Part shown: positions 10,268 through 20,588 of the stretch, one piece after another
Layout of the letters: every line of letters starts with the position of its first letter
How positions within the stretch are numbered: the first letter of the stretch is position 1
NCBI GenBank assembly: GCA_902536935.1
Contig: CACAZM010000005.1
Location: 28,349-92,348 of the forward strand
DNA length: 64,000 nt
Source: an uncultured Bacteroidota bacterium
Lineage (GTDB): Bacteria; Bacteroidota; Bacteroidia; Flavobacteriales; Flavobacteriaceae
Direction: 5' to 3'
Notes under the pieces: generated by a model
The model's database searches: none
Told to the model about the DNA's origin: nothing
Seen by the model: the letters and a program-made list of their open reading frames with translations, nothing else
Translations under genes and position numbers: made by a program

Positions 10268-12652
10268 ATGTTAAAATGGGTTACCACACGATTTTGGAGT
10301 ACTGTTGCCTCACTTATTCTCCGCAATCGAATTGTTTGTATCTTATTGATTGTCGCGACAACTGTGTTTTTAGGAATGCAGTGGAAAAATATGCGCTTTA
10401 GCTTCAATGAAGCCAGTCTCCTTCCAGACGATCATCCATTTAACCTAAAATATCAATCTTTTGTCGATCGTTTTGGCGATGAAGGAAACCTTATCGTTTT
10501 GGCAATACAAGACTCAACCTTCTTTGGTCCAGAAAACATACAACAATGGAGCGCATTGACCAAGTCGTTTAAAGATCATGATGCGATTGCCACTGTTTCT
10601 GGAATTGGTAATTTAAAACAACTGAAGAAAAATACAAGTCAACAAAATTTTGTTGTAGAGGATGTCCCCTATCAGCTGGCACGTAACCAAAAAGAAGTGG
10701 ATCGGCTAGAAAGACAACTTCTTGAAAAATCACCTTTTTTTCATGGAGTTCTACTCAATCCAGAAACCGAGGTTTACCTGACCATCCTTACTCTTAAAAA
10801 AGAAGTAGTCAACGCCAAAGAACGAGAGCTTTTTGTCAATAACGAACTCTTACCCAAGATATTAGCATTTGAAGCCGAAACTGGTTTTAATATCCATGTT
10901 TCGGGTATGCCTTATATCCGAACAATTAACGCCGGTACCATATTGAGCGAGATTCGCATGTTTGTAATCGTAGCGGCATTGGTTACGACCTTAATTTTCT
11001 TTTTCTTTTTCAAATCCTATCGCGCCACTTTTATCTCTATGGTAGTGGTGGTCATTGGGGTGATGTGGGCCTTTGGAATATTAGGTCTTTTTGGATTTGA
11101 AATCACGGTGCTGACAGCACTCATTCCCCCCATTGTGATTGTGATTGGGGTGCCGAACTGCATCTTTCTGATCAATAAATACCAACACGAAATCAAAAAA
11201 CACGGCAACCAAGCACGATCCCTACAGCGAGTAATCACAAAAATTGGAAATGCTACACTAATGACAAATATGACAACGGCTTTGGGGTTTGCTACGTTCA
11301 CACTGACCAATAGCAAACTGCTTATCGAGTTTGGTCTGGTCGCCGCCGTCAATATTATGTTGCTCTTTATATTATCGCTTTTTGTGATTCCAATTTTGTA
11401 CAGTTATATGAGTCTGCCCCAGCAAAAGCACTTGGCACACCTCAACCGAAACTGGATGAACGGATTTATCGGATGGATGGAAAAGGTTGTGCGCCAACAG
11501 CGTGTCGCTGTGTATTTTACATCTGTCATCGCCTTGATGATGAGTATTATTGGGATTTACCAAATCAAACTTTCTGGAACCATCATCGATGATCTTCCCA
11601 AAAAAGCAAATTTCTTTGAAGACATTCGTTTTTTTGAAAGCCAAATGAGTGGGGTGATGCCCATAGAGATCATGGTGGATACCAAACGTAGGAATGGAGC
11701 TACCCAACTATCAACACTCAACCGAATTGAGAGATTAGCCACACACATCAGAAACGTTCCAGAGCTTTCCGAACCCTTGTCCATTGCTCATATCGCCAAG
11801 TATGCCAAGCAGACCTATTACAATGGTAATCCACGTTACTTTAGCATGCCAACTAAGCAAGAGTATTCCTTTATTGGATCTTATGTCAACAACAGTTTAT
11901 CTGCCGAGAGAATGGCTGAAAGTTTGATTGACAGTACTGGTCAATATCTCCGTGTGACCACCATGCTTAAAGATGTCAATACCGAAAGAATGGAAGAAAT
12001 CGAAAGCGATTTAATGTCAGCAGTCGGACAAATTTTCCCTGCAGAACGATTTGATACCCAAGTCACGGGTAAAGCGCTTGGCTATTTAAAAGGAACTCGC
12101 TTTTTGGTACGCAATTTGGTATTGTCTCTCTCTTTAGCAATTTTGCTTATTGCGCTCTTTATGGCCTATTTGTTCGGTTCCTTCCGTATGATTCTCATTT
12201 CTTTGATCCCCAATATTATCCCGCTTATTCTTACTGCGGGAATGATGGGGTTTTTGGGGATCCCAATCAAACCTTCAACCATTTTGGTCTTTAGTGTTGC
12301 CTTTGGAATCTCTGTTGATGATACCATCCATTTTTTGGTGAAATACCGACAAGAACTTCAAGTCAATAAATGGAAAATCAAAAAATCTGTGTATTTGGCC
12401 CTTAGGGAAACTGGGGTGAGTATGTTTTACACTTCTATCGTTTTGTTTTTTGGGTTCTCGGTCTTTATGATTTCAAGCTATGGCGGTACGGTTGCTTTAG
12501 GTGGATTGGTATCCGCAACCTTGCTATTTGCGATGCTTGCCAACCTAATCCTTTTGCCATCTCTATTGCTCTCGCTAGAGGAAAGTATTGCCAATGAGCG
12601 AACTCTAAAAGAACCCCGAATTGATATTCTTGCTCAAGGTGAAGAAAGCTAA
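10268..12652 (+). CDS. MMPL/RND-superfamily transporter
   Basis: 794 aa; two sterol-sensing/MMPL-like transmembrane halves (GILGLFGFEITVLTALIPPIVIVIGV... and ILVFSVAFGISVDDTIHFLVKYR). Confidence 0.85.
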   Translation: MLKWVTTRFWSTVASLILRNRIVCILLIVATTVFLGMQWKNMRFSFNEASLLPDDHPFNLKYQSFVDRFGDEGNLIVLAIQDSTFFGPENIQQWSALTKSFKDHDAIATVSGIGNLKQLKKNTSQQNFVVEDVPYQLARNQKEVDRLERQLLEKSPFFHGVLLNPETEVYLTILTLKKEVVNAKERELFVNNELLPKILAFEAETGFNIHVSGMPYIRTINAGTILSEIRMFVIVAALVTTLIFFFFFKSYRATFISMVVVVIGVMWAFGILGLFGFEITVLTALIPPIVIVIGVPNCIFLINKYQHEIKKHGNQARSLQRVITKIGNATLMTNMTTALGFATFTLTNSKLLIEFGLVAAVNIMLLFILSLFVIPILYSYMSLPQQKHLAHLNRNWMNGFIGWMEKVVRQQRVAVYFTSVIALMMSIIGIYQIKLSGTIIDDLPKKANFFEDIRFFESQMSGVMPIEIMVDTKRRNGATQLSTLNRIERLATHIRNVPELSEPLSIAHIAKYAKQTYYNGNPRYFSMPTKQEYSFIGSYVNNSLSAERMAESLIDSTGQYLRVTTMLKDVNTERMEEIESDLMSAVGQIFPAERFDTQVTGKALGYLKGTRFLVRNLVLSLSLAILLIALFMAYLFGSFRMILISLIPNIIPLILTAGMMGFLGIPIKPSTILVFSVAFGISVDDTIHFLVKYRQELQVNKWKIKKSVYLALRETGVSMFYTSIVLFFGFSVFMISSYGGTVALGGLVSATLLFAMLANLILLPSLLLSLEESIANERTLKEPRIDILAQGEES

Positions 12653-12674
12653 GTTAGGTGCTTATAAAATGAAG

Positions 12675-12682
12675 TATATTTG
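12675..12682 (+). promoter_or_regulatory. Putative -7 element TATATTTG upstream of asnS
   Basis: Exact TAnnTTTG match 18 nt before the asnS ATG; no clear -33. Confidence 0.45.
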
Positions 12683-12700
12683 TAGTCGAAAATCGATTTC

Positions 12701-14134
12701 ATGAACACACAGCGTATTCAATCACTTTTTTCTGGCTCTCATGTGGGGCAAACCCTAACTCTTCAAGGATGGGTTCGTACTTTCCGCGCCAATCGTTTTA
12801 TCGCCGTCAATGACGGATCAACGCTCAACAACATGCAGTGTGTGGTTGATTTTGAACAAACCGATGAAGAGCTCCTCAAAAGAATTACCACTGGTGCTGC
12901 AGTGCAGATTGAAGGAACGCTTGTAGAAAGTCAGGGCAAAGAACAACAATACGAAGTGCAAGTGAGTCGTATTGAAATCCTTGGGGACTCCGATCCCGAC
13001 CAATACCCCATTCAACCAAAAAAACACAGTTTTGAATTTTTGAGGGAGCATGCGCACCTTCGTGTTCGAACCTCCTCATTTTCAGCTGTGATGAGAGTTC
13101 GCTCTGCCCTATCTTTTGCCGTTCATGATTATTTTAGAAAAGAAGGGTTTTACTATGTGCATACCCCAATTATTACTGGCAGTGATGCTGAAGGTGCAGG
13201 GGAGATGTTTCGTGTGAGCACACTCGACCCCAAGCAAGTACCCCTAAACAGTTCCGGTGAAACAGATTTTACAAAGGACTTTTTTGGAAAGGAAACCAAT
13301 CTGACAGTTTCTGGACAACTCGAAGCTGAGACATATGCAATGGGTTTGGGGAAGGTGTATACTTTTGGGCCTACGTTTCGGGCAGAAAACTCAAACACCT
13401 CACGGCACTTGGCTGAATTTTGGATGATCGAACCAGAAGTTGCCTTCCATAATCTTGACCAGAATATGGATTTGGCTGAAGATTTTATCAAATATGTTCT
13501 TCGCTATGTATTGGATCACTGCCAAGACGACCTAACCTTTTTGGATCAGCGTTTGGCAAATGAAGAAAAAACAAAACCACAAATCGAACGTCGACCAATG
13601 GGATTGCTTGAACAAATGCATTTTATTGTCGACAACCAATTTGTCCGTTTGTCCTATACTGAGGCGATAGATATTTTGCGAAACTCTAAACTAAATAAAA
13701 AAAAGAAATTTAAATTTCCTGTCGAGCAGTGGGGAGTCGATTTGCAAAGTGAACACGAACGATTTTTGGTGGAAAAACACTTTAATAGCCCTGTGATTTT
13801 ATTTGACTATCCTGCAAATATCAAAGCGTTTTATATGCGTCTTAATGAAGATAAAAAAACGGTACGTGCTATGGATGTCCTGTTTCCAGGAATCGGCGAA
13901 ATGGTGGGTGGCGCTCAGCGTGAAGAGCGTTTAGACATTCTCCGAAAACGTATGGCGGAGATGGACATCAACGATAAAGAGCTTGATTGGTACTTGGATT
14001 TACGTCGGTTTGGAACCGCTCCTCATGCTGGATTTGGATTGGGGTTTGAACGCTTGGTTCAGTTTGCCACAGGCATGTCAAATATTCGTGATGTGATTCC
14101 TTATCCACGCACACCTCAAAATGCATCATTTTAG
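12701..14134 (+). CDS. asnS: Asparaginyl-tRNA synthetase
   Basis: 477 aa class II aaRS; motifs FGPTFRAENSNTSRHLAEFWMIEPE and GFGLGFERLVQFATGMSNIRDVIPYPRTP. Confidence 0.96.
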   Translation: MNTQRIQSLFSGSHVGQTLTLQGWVRTFRANRFIAVNDGSTLNNMQCVVDFEQTDEELLKRITTGAAVQIEGTLVESQGKEQQYEVQVSRIEILGDSDPDQYPIQPKKHSFEFLREHAHLRVRTSSFSAVMRVRSALSFAVHDYFRKEGFYYVHTPIITGSDAEGAGEMFRVSTLDPKQVPLNSSGETDFTKDFFGKETNLTVSGQLEAETYAMGLGKVYTFGPTFRAENSNTSRHLAEFWMIEPEVAFHNLDQNMDLAEDFIKYVLRYVLDHCQDDLTFLDQRLANEEKTKPQIERRPMGLLEQMHFIVDNQFVRLSYTEAIDILRNSKLNKKKKFKFPVEQWGVDLQSEHERFLVEKHFNSPVILFDYPANIKAFYMRLNEDKKTVRAMDVLFPGIGEMVGGAQREERLDILRKRMAEMDINDKELDWYLDLRRFGTAPHAGFGLGFERLVQFATGMSNIRDVIPYPRTPQNASF

Positions 14135-14189
14135 AAATAACTAATCTTCAAAGGTTTTTGTACCTTTCCATTGCAAGTAAATCGTTGGC

Positions 14190-15635
14190 ATGCTCAAACA
14201 ACAGCTCAACCTCAAGCTAACACAAAAGCTATCTCCGCAGCAGATTCAATTAATGAAACTGATTCAACTACCTACGCTTTCTTTTGAGCAAAAACTTCAT
14301 AGGGAACTCGAGGAAAATCCAGCATTAGAAGCAGGAAAAGAGGCTCTTGAAAATGAAGATCTGGACAATCCACAAGAAGAAGATCGCGAGCTTATAGAAA
14401 CAGACGATATCAATATTGATGAGTATTTGAGTGATGATGAGATTCCCGATTACCGTCTACATTCAAATAATTACAGTCCAGAAGATGATGATAATCAAGT
14501 CCCTTATGCTGCAGGGATTAGCTTTACCCAATTTTTGATGGACCAAATGCGAACCTTTAGCATGAATGAGTTAGAGAGTCAAATCGCACGATTTTTGGTT
14601 GGCAGCATCGATGAAACAGGATATATCCGAAGAAGCTTAATTGATATTGTAGATGACCTGGCCTTTACTGAAAATCTATATGTAGAGATAGATCAGGTGC
14701 AAGAAGTACTCGACAAAGTACAGCAACTCGATCCTGCTGGAGTTGGCGCTTTAGACTTGCAAGATTGTCTAGCCATTCAATTGCAACGCAAGTCACAAAC
14801 TGCCTCTGTTGAACTTGCTTATAAAATTATTGTAGATCACTTTTCAGCTTTTTCTAAAAAACACTTTGACAAGCTGATGAGCACCCTCCTTGTTAGTGAA
14901 AATCAACTCAAAGAGGCCATTGCTGAAATTGAAAAGCTGAATCCCAAGCCCGGTGCTTCATATGCCTCTTCAACCAAAGTTAATAGTCAGATTACGCCTG
15001 ATTTTACGATTCGGATTTTGGATGGAGAATTACAACTCAGTTTAAACGGACGAAATGCTCCTGAACTCCATGTTTCGGCTTCGTATAGAAATATGATGGA
15101 GGGCTATAAAGAGTCCGCTGTCAAAAGTAAAGCCCAACAAGAAGCGGTCTTGTTTATCAAACAAAAGCTCGATGCAGCTAAATGGTTTATCGATGCTGTA
15201 AAGCAACGAAATCACACCTTGTTCATTACCATGAGTGCCATTATGGATTACCAAAAAGAGTATTTTTTGACTGGTGATGAGCAAAAAATTAAGCCTATGG
15301 TTTTGCGTGACATAGCCTCTATTATTCAGATGGACATCTCTACGGTTTCTCGGGTGGCCAATAGCAAATATGTGGACACCCCATACGGTACCCGATTGAT
15401 CAAATCCTTCTTTTCGGAAGGAATGACCAATAGCGAAGGAGAAGATGTTTCGTCGATTGAAATCAGAAAAGCTTTGGAAACGATTATCGACTCTGAAGAC
15501 AAAGCCAAGCCTTTAACGGATGAGGAACTCAAAAAAGCACTAAACCAAAGAGGCTACCCTGTTGCCCGTCGTACCGTTGCCAAATACCGGGATATCATCG
15601 GTGCACCTGTAGCGCGTTTGCGCAAAAAACTCTAA
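14190..15635 (+). CDS. rpoN: RNA polymerase sigma-54 factor
   Basis: 481 aa; N-term LKLTQKLSPQQIQLMKLIQLPTLSFEQ, RpoN-box-like GYPVARRTVAKYRD. Confidence 0.95.
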   Translation: MLKQQLNLKLTQKLSPQQIQLMKLIQLPTLSFEQKLHRELEENPALEAGKEALENEDLDNPQEEDRELIETDDINIDEYLSDDEIPDYRLHSNNYSPEDDDNQVPYAAGISFTQFLMDQMRTFSMNELESQIARFLVGSIDETGYIRRSLIDIVDDLAFTENLYVEIDQVQEVLDKVQQLDPAGVGALDLQDCLAIQLQRKSQTASVELAYKIIVDHFSAFSKKHFDKLMSTLLVSENQLKEAIAEIEKLNPKPGASYASSTKVNSQITPDFTIRILDGELQLSLNGRNAPELHVSASYRNMMEGYKESAVKSKAQQEAVLFIKQKLDAAKWFIDAVKQRNHTLFITMSAIMDYQKEYFLTGDEQKIKPMVLRDIASIIQMDISTVSRVANSKYVDTPYGTRLIKSFFSEGMTNSEGEDVSSIEIRKALETIIDSEDKAKPLTDEELKKALNQRGYPVARRTVAKYRDIIGAPVARLRKKL

Positions 15636-15663
15636 GAAAACCCCTTTCGAAATTTCGGCGTGC

Positions 15664-17490
15664 TTATTCGTACGCTGTATAAAAGATCTCTAACTGCAAC
15701 CGCAAGTCGGGATTGCTGTGATTTGGTCCAGCCAAAATCACACTTAAAGGGGTATTGATTGAAGATTGTGGAATCTCAAATGCTGTTGGAGCGGATACAC
15801 TTGTGTTTTGGGTACTAAGATACTCCGAACTCACTGTTAGACCAAGCCGCACATTGTCGAAATCGTCGGGATTTCGAAGTAAATTGCTTAAGTGATTAGT
15901 AATAACAAACTTGTAGGAAGCTACCTTCCCATCGTCATCAACCTGGGCAAGACCACCAAATGTTGATTTGTTGTCAACTGGATTTGGGCCTGAAGTTGGA
16001 TCAGCATTAAAATCTATAAGGGGAATTGATTCACTCGCGTCAAATAAATACAAACGATTTGGTAAATCGTTAATTCCTAGGTTGTTGATTTTTTGTCGAT
16101 CAACGTGCAAAGTCAAGTTGGCTTCATTGATTAACCACGGGTTATCTTGAAGTGTCTGCAATTGGACTTGGCCCGTGTCTCCTGCAAACAAATCAATATA
16201 ACAAACGACTCCCAACGCTCCTTTTAAATAAATATTTTGTCCATTACCACTTCCATTTATAGCGGTTTGAACCTCCGCAGAAGTTTGGGATTGCGTAATC
16301 GTATTAAATCGCACTCCGCTCAAGTTAATGACGTAGGCTGAAGAATTGTCTTGCGATTCATAGTCCTCTGCATTGGAAGCATTCCCTCCGTCTACCAAAA
16401 CCAATTCTTTGTAATCGTATTCAATTTTAATCAATCCAGCGCCAAAATTGAGCTGCATCATCAACGGGCTCACTGTGCTTTGCAATCCGATTATAATTCC
16501 ATTAAAATACTGTTGAAAGAGATTGTTGTCTAGCAAGACATCGTCTCCCTCTATATCAAGAATAGACTGTTGGAATAAAGCAGTGTCGAGAGGGATTCGA
16601 ATCCGCGGACTAAGGCGTTGATTGACTTGCGTTGACTCATCAACGTCTTCCGTTTCTGGATCATCTACTTTGAAGCTTACAATTTCGTCAAGATCGAGTG
16701 TTATCTTATCGTCAAAAAGAGTTTGGGATGTCAATCCATCTTGTTCAAAATCCTTATTAGAATAGAATGCCTTTTTTGATTCAAAATTGTCTTCTGGGTC
16801 AAGAGATGGTAAGAAATAATTCAATTTCTTTACCTGAAAATGAACATCCTGCATGGTATCACCATACAAATAATCGATCTCATAAACATTCGCTTCAGTA
16901 TCTGGATTGATGGTTTCGTCGTCTTCATAATCATTTATTCCATCTCCGTCTGTATCAGGATTTAGAGGGTCAAGATTTGCCGACCTAGATTCTTCCAAAT
17001 CTGTGAGGTTATCACCATCTGAATCACTATCAGGGTCATCAGGGTCTACGTCAAAAGCATCAATCACACCATCCCCATCACGATCACGTTGATTGGTATA
17101 AAACGGAATTTCCAACCAAACCTCAGTAACTGTCTCTTGCTCATCATGCGGATTTTTGTTGGTATTTTCTGAACTGATGCCATTTGCTTCTTGAAATGCA
17201 CTCATACCTCCAAAAATACCAGTAGAAACAGTGGGCAAGCTCAACTGTGTTGTGAATCGAGCTATTGTATTCCCAAATAATTGATCTTCATACTCTCCCA
17301 AATAGAAAAAAGAGAGGTTATCTGATCGGATGATTTCAATCGATTTGTGCTGAACTTCTAATGATGCCGTTTGCTTATCGATGACAAATGTATCAGAGGG
17401 TAATAAAGACGATCCCACATTACTGAATTCTTTTTCACAAGATAATATGAGAAAAAGGGCGAATAAGCCGCAAAAAAATTTGAGGTTCAT
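15664..17490 (-). CDS. DUF4270-family lipoprotein with embedded calcium-binding (thrombospondin type 3-like) Asp-rich segment
   Basis: Lipobox-like LFLILSCEKEF; DRDGDGVIDAFDVDPDDPDSDSDGDNLTDLEE...DTDGDGINDYEDDE; gene order next to a glycogen-synthase-like gene and panC. Confidence 0.75.
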   Translation of the reverse strand: MNLKFFCGLFALFLILSCEKEFSNVGSSLLPSDTFVIDKQTASLEVQHKSIEIIRSDNLSFFYLGEYEDQLFGNTIARFTTQLSLPTVSTGIFGGMSAFQEANGISSENTNKNPHDEQETVTEVWLEIPFYTNQRDRDGDGVIDAFDVDPDDPDSDSDGDNLTDLEESRSANLDPLNPDTDGDGINDYEDDETINPDTEANVYEIDYLYGDTMQDVHFQVKKLNYFLPSLDPEDNFESKKAFYSNKDFEQDGLTSQTLFDDKITLDLDEIVSFKVDDPETEDVDESTQVNQRLSPRIRIPLDTALFQQSILDIEGDDVLLDNNLFQQYFNGIIIGLQSTVSPLMMQLNFGAGLIKIEYDYKELVLVDGGNASNAEDYESQDNSSAYVINLSGVRFNTITQSQTSAEVQTAINGSGNGQNIYLKGALGVVCYIDLFAGDTGQVQLQTLQDNPWLINEANLTLHVDRQKINNLGINDLPNRLYLFDASESIPLIDFNADPTSGPNPVDNKSTFGGLAQVDDDGKVASYKFVITNHLSNLLRNPDDFDNVRLGLTVSSEYLSTQNTSVSAPTAFEIPQSSINTPLSVILAGPNHSNPDLRLQLEIFYTAYE

Positions 17491-17495
17491 GTCTC

Positions 17496-18305
17496 TCACT
17501 TGAGAATTTGGTTTGTATAGAAATCTCTGTAAGCATCTTCAAAACCGTCCTGTCCAGAGAAATGAAGTGTGGGTTTATTAGATGACAGAATCTCTTTTTT
17601 GATGTTTTTATCAATATCAGAATCAGCAATGATCAAACCGTCCGAATTTGAAATTGCATTTTTAGCAAGTGCTGAAAAGTCGGGCGATTCTAGACCTTTT
17701 GTCAAAGCAGTGTCTATACCATCAAAAGATAGTTTTTGAATCAAGTCTGAGGAAAGAGGCTCATAAAATGGCGTGCCAAAGAAAGAGGAAACGATTTTGG
17801 TGTTGGCCAAAATGGGTTCGTCGATATAGTAGTGCTTGCAGTAAAGAGGCATCAGCATCGAAATCCAGCCCTGTACATGAATTATATCAGGTGCCCAATT
17901 GAGTTTTTTAACTGTCTCGATTACCCCCTTAGTAAAAAAGATCGCACGTTCATCGTTGTCTGCATATAGCTTTCCATTTTTATCTTTATACAGCTGTCGG
18001 CCTTTAAAGTAGTCTTCGTTTTCAATGAAATAGACTTGCATACGTTCTTTGGGAATCGAAGCCACTTTGATGATCAAAGGAACATCGATATCATTGATGA
18101 CCAAGTTTATTCCTGAAAGGCGAATGACCTCATGCAACTGGTGACGTCGTTCGTTGATCAAACCATATTTTGGAATAAAAATTCGGGTTTGCCCACCAAC
18201 CTCATTGACCATTTTTGGTAGTGCAAAGGTCATGGTTGATAAGTTCGATTCTGGCAGATAAGGCACCACCTCAGCAGAAACGAACAGGACTTTTTTTTCT
18301 GTCAT
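17496..18305 (-). CDS. Glycogen/starch synthase-like protein (GT5 N-terminal domain only)
   Basis: KKVLFVSAEVVPYLPESNLSTMTFALPKMVNEVGGQTRIFIPKYG...APDIIHVQGWISMLMPLYCK; about 270 aa, no GT1-like C-terminal half. Confidence 0.8.
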   Translation of the reverse strand: MTEKKVLFVSAEVVPYLPESNLSTMTFALPKMVNEVGGQTRIFIPKYGLINERRHQLHEVIRLSGINLVINDIDVPLIIKVASIPKERMQVYFIENEDYFKGRQLYKDKNGKLYADNDERAIFFTKGVIETVKKLNWAPDIIHVQGWISMLMPLYCKHYYIDEPILANTKIVSSFFGTPFYEPLSSDLIQKLSFDGIDTALTKGLESPDFSALAKNAISNSDGLIIADSDIDKNIKKEILSSNKPTLHFSGQDGFEDAYRDFYTNQILK

Positions 18306-18402
18306 AGAACCCAAATTTTATTCTTTTTGGAGTATGCAAAATTACGAAATTTATAACGAAGTTTGTCCATAATTCCTTACAGAAGGTGTTAAACTTTTCT
18401 AA

Positions 18403-19242
18403 ATGCCAAAAGTAACCACAATAGCGGAGTTACATCTCTTCCAACGTCAAAACCGTATGCGTCGCAGCTGGAGCCTAGTTCCAACTATGGGCTCGCTACA
18501 CGAGGGACACTTGCAGCTTATCAAACAAGCTTTTAAAGAGAATAAAGTGACTTTTGTTAGTATTTTTGTCAATCCAACGCAATTTGACAACAAAGCGGAC
18601 TTGGAAAATTACCCGTCTTCCATAGAGGTTGATCTACAAAAAATTCAAGCAATCGATCCCAATATATGTGTGTTTATACCCAGTGTTGAAACGATTTATC
18701 CAGATGGGGTTACTGTAAAAAAGTACGATTTACAAGGTTTGGACAAATCCATGGAGGGCCGATTCAGATCCGGACATTTTGATGGGGTTGCTACAGTTGT
18801 GGAGCGCTTATTTAAACTAATCAAGCCCGATGTAGCCTATTTTGGTCAAAAAGACTTTCAGCAGTTACAAATTATCTCACTCTTGGGGCAATCGATGGGA
18901 ATTCAGATTTGCAGTTTTCCAACTGTTCGTGAACAAAATGGTTTAGCGATGAGTTCACGAAATCGTCGGTTATCCCGTGATCGATTAGAAGAAGCTAAAC
19001 TGATTTATGAGCTCCTGCAATGGACCAAATCCAACTTTTCATCTCATAGTATCTATGACCTCAAAAATATTGTTGTTCAAAAACTCTCCCAAACCCCCAA
19101 TTTTGAGCTTGATTATTTTGAAATTGCTGCGGAACACAATTTACTTACCACTGATTCTAAGAAGGAAGGCGTTTCTTACCGAGCCTTTATAGCAGTTGTC
19201 GTTGACGGTATCCGATTGATTGATAATATGTCACTCAATTGA
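18403..19242 (+). CDS. panC: Pantothenate synthetase
   Basis: [20 protein letters not shown]...FVNPTQFDN...[12 protein letters not shown]...GLAMSSRN. Confidence 0.97.
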   Translation: MPKVTTIAELHLFQRQNRMRRSWSLVPTMGSLHEGHLQLIKQAFKENKVTFVSIFVNPTQFDNKADLENYPSSIEVDLQKIQAIDPNICVFIPSVETIYPDGVTVKKYDLQGLDKSMEGRFRSGHFDGVATVVERLFKLIKPDVAYFGQKDFQQLQIISLLGQSMGIQICSFPTVREQNGLAMSSRNRRLSRDRLEEAKLIYELLQWTKSNFSSHSIYDLKNIVVQKLSQTPNFELDYFEIAAEHNLLTTDSKKEGVSYRAFIAVVVDGIRLIDNMSLN

Positions 19243-19251
19243 GTATATTTG
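19220..19251 (+). promoter_or_regulatory. Putative promoter for panD, adjacent to start codon
   Basis: TTG (19220-19222)-N21-TATATTTG (19244-19251); ATG of panD begins 4 nt later at 19256. Confidence 0.6.
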
Positions 19252-19255
19252 CGCC

Positions 19256-19606
19256 ATGACAATCGAAGTGCTCAAGTCGAAAATTCATCGTGTCACTGTT
19301 ACAGGCGCTGAACTGGACTACGTCGGAAGCATCACAATTGACCCTGTGCTCATGGATGCAGTAGATTTGGTTGCTGGTGAAAAAGTACAGGTCGTTAACA
19401 TCAACAATGGCGAGCGTTTAGAAACCTATGTGATTCAAGGTGCAAAAAACAGTGGTGAAATCACCCTCAATGGCCCTGCAGCTCGAAAAGTACAAAAAGG
19501 GGATATTATCATTATTATCAGCTATGCTCAAATGACCCCAGAACAAGCCAAAAGCTTTCAGCCCAGTATTATCTTTCCAAATACTCAGACTAACACTCTG
19601 CGCTAG
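19256..19606 (+). CDS. panD: Aspartate 1-decarboxylase
   Basis: [35 protein letters not shown] (processing GS site); start adjusted from 19220. Confidence 0.96.
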   Translation: MTIEVLKSKIHRVTVTGAELDYVGSITIDPVLMDAVDLVAGEKVQVVNINNGERLETYVIQGAKNSGEITLNGPAARKVQKGDIIIIISYAQMTPEQAKSFQPSIIFPNTQTNTLR

Positions 19607-19608
19607 TT

Positions 19609-20571
19609 TTGTCAAAATATTTTATTTCCGCCTTAAAAAACCTGATCCCACTAGGCCTCGGTGTTTTTCTAATTTATTATTCCCTTAGCACAATTACTGT
19701 CGATCAACGCTCACTGATTTGGTTCTACATTAAACAGGCTCACCCCTTACCAATACTAATTTCGATAATCTTTGGAGTACTGAGCCATATCTCACGTGCA
19801 TACCGGTGGAAATTTCTGCTCAACCCAATGGGTTACTATCCGAACTTTTTAAACCTAACTAGTGCCGTTATGGTCAATTATCTGTCCAACCTCGGCATTC
19901 CCCGATCTGGAGATGTTATTCGTGTTACTGTCATTTCGACATATGAAAAAATCCCTTTCTCGAAGGGATTAGGAACCGTAATAAGCGAGAGAGTTGTTGA
20001 CCTTGTGATGATGATGTTGCTGGTCTTTTCAGCCATTTATATTGGTGGTGATTGGGTGCAGGAGCAAATCGGTGGCTCAAAAGTACTTCTCGTCAGCCTT
20101 GGGATTTTCATTGGATTAGTAATTACGATTATGATATTTCCGTTTATGATCAATACCAAACGATTCCAATATCTCGCTCGAATAAAATACTTTTTTCTTA
20201 ACATCTTTCAGGGTATTATGTCCATACGTATGATTCCAAATACACTTTCATTTTGGGCACATACTGTATTTATTTGGTTGATGTATATCCTGATGTTTTG
20301 GGTGATTCAATTTTCCTTGCCAGAAGCTGCACTTCTAAGTCCGCAAGTTGCCTTAATTGGCTTTGTCGCTGGAGGGCTTACTATCGTTGTTACCAATGGT
20401 GGAATTGGATTGTATCCCATCGCCGTTGCGGGGGTGCTTAGCCACTATGGCATGTCCTACGAAATGGCTTTGGCCTATGGGTGGATTGCTTGGTCTGCGC
20501 AGACGCTTATGATTATTCTATTTGGAGGTATATCTTTTGTACTACTGCCTATTATCAACAGAAAAAAATAA
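19609..20571 (+). CDS. Lysylphosphatidylglycerol synthase-like / UPF0104 flippase-domain membrane protein
   Basis: 320 aa multi-pass protein; ISRAYRWKFLLNPMGY, NYLSNLGIPRSGDVIRVTVIS; TTG start abutting panD. Confidence 0.8.
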   Translation: MSKYFISALKNLIPLGLGVFLIYYSLSTITVDQRSLIWFYIKQAHPLPILISIIFGVLSHISRAYRWKFLLNPMGYYPNFLNLTSAVMVNYLSNLGIPRSGDVIRVTVISTYEKIPFSKGLGTVISERVVDLVMMMLLVFSAIYIGGDWVQEQIGGSKVLLVSLGIFIGLVITIMIFPFMINTKRFQYLARIKYFFLNIFQGIMSIRMIPNTLSFWAHTVFIWLMYILMFWVIQFSLPEAALLSPQVALIGFVAGGLTIVVTNGGIGLYPIAVAGVLSHYGMSYEMALAYGWIAWSAQTLMIILFGGISFVLLPIINRKK

Positions 20572-20588
20572 GTATATTTCGAGGTTAG

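Noticed and set aside
10268-12652. Considered a dedicated secretion/resistance RND pump as part of an accessory system
   Set aside because: It is a lone MMPL-type protein between frr and asnS with no membrane-fusion or outer-membrane partner nearby; likely a conserved housekeeping-context gene.
14136-14189. Possible terminator AAAGG-TTTTTGTA-CCTTT after asnS
   Set aside because: Short A/T-rich stem without a following T tract; it lies just before the rpoN start and could equally be promoter sequence.
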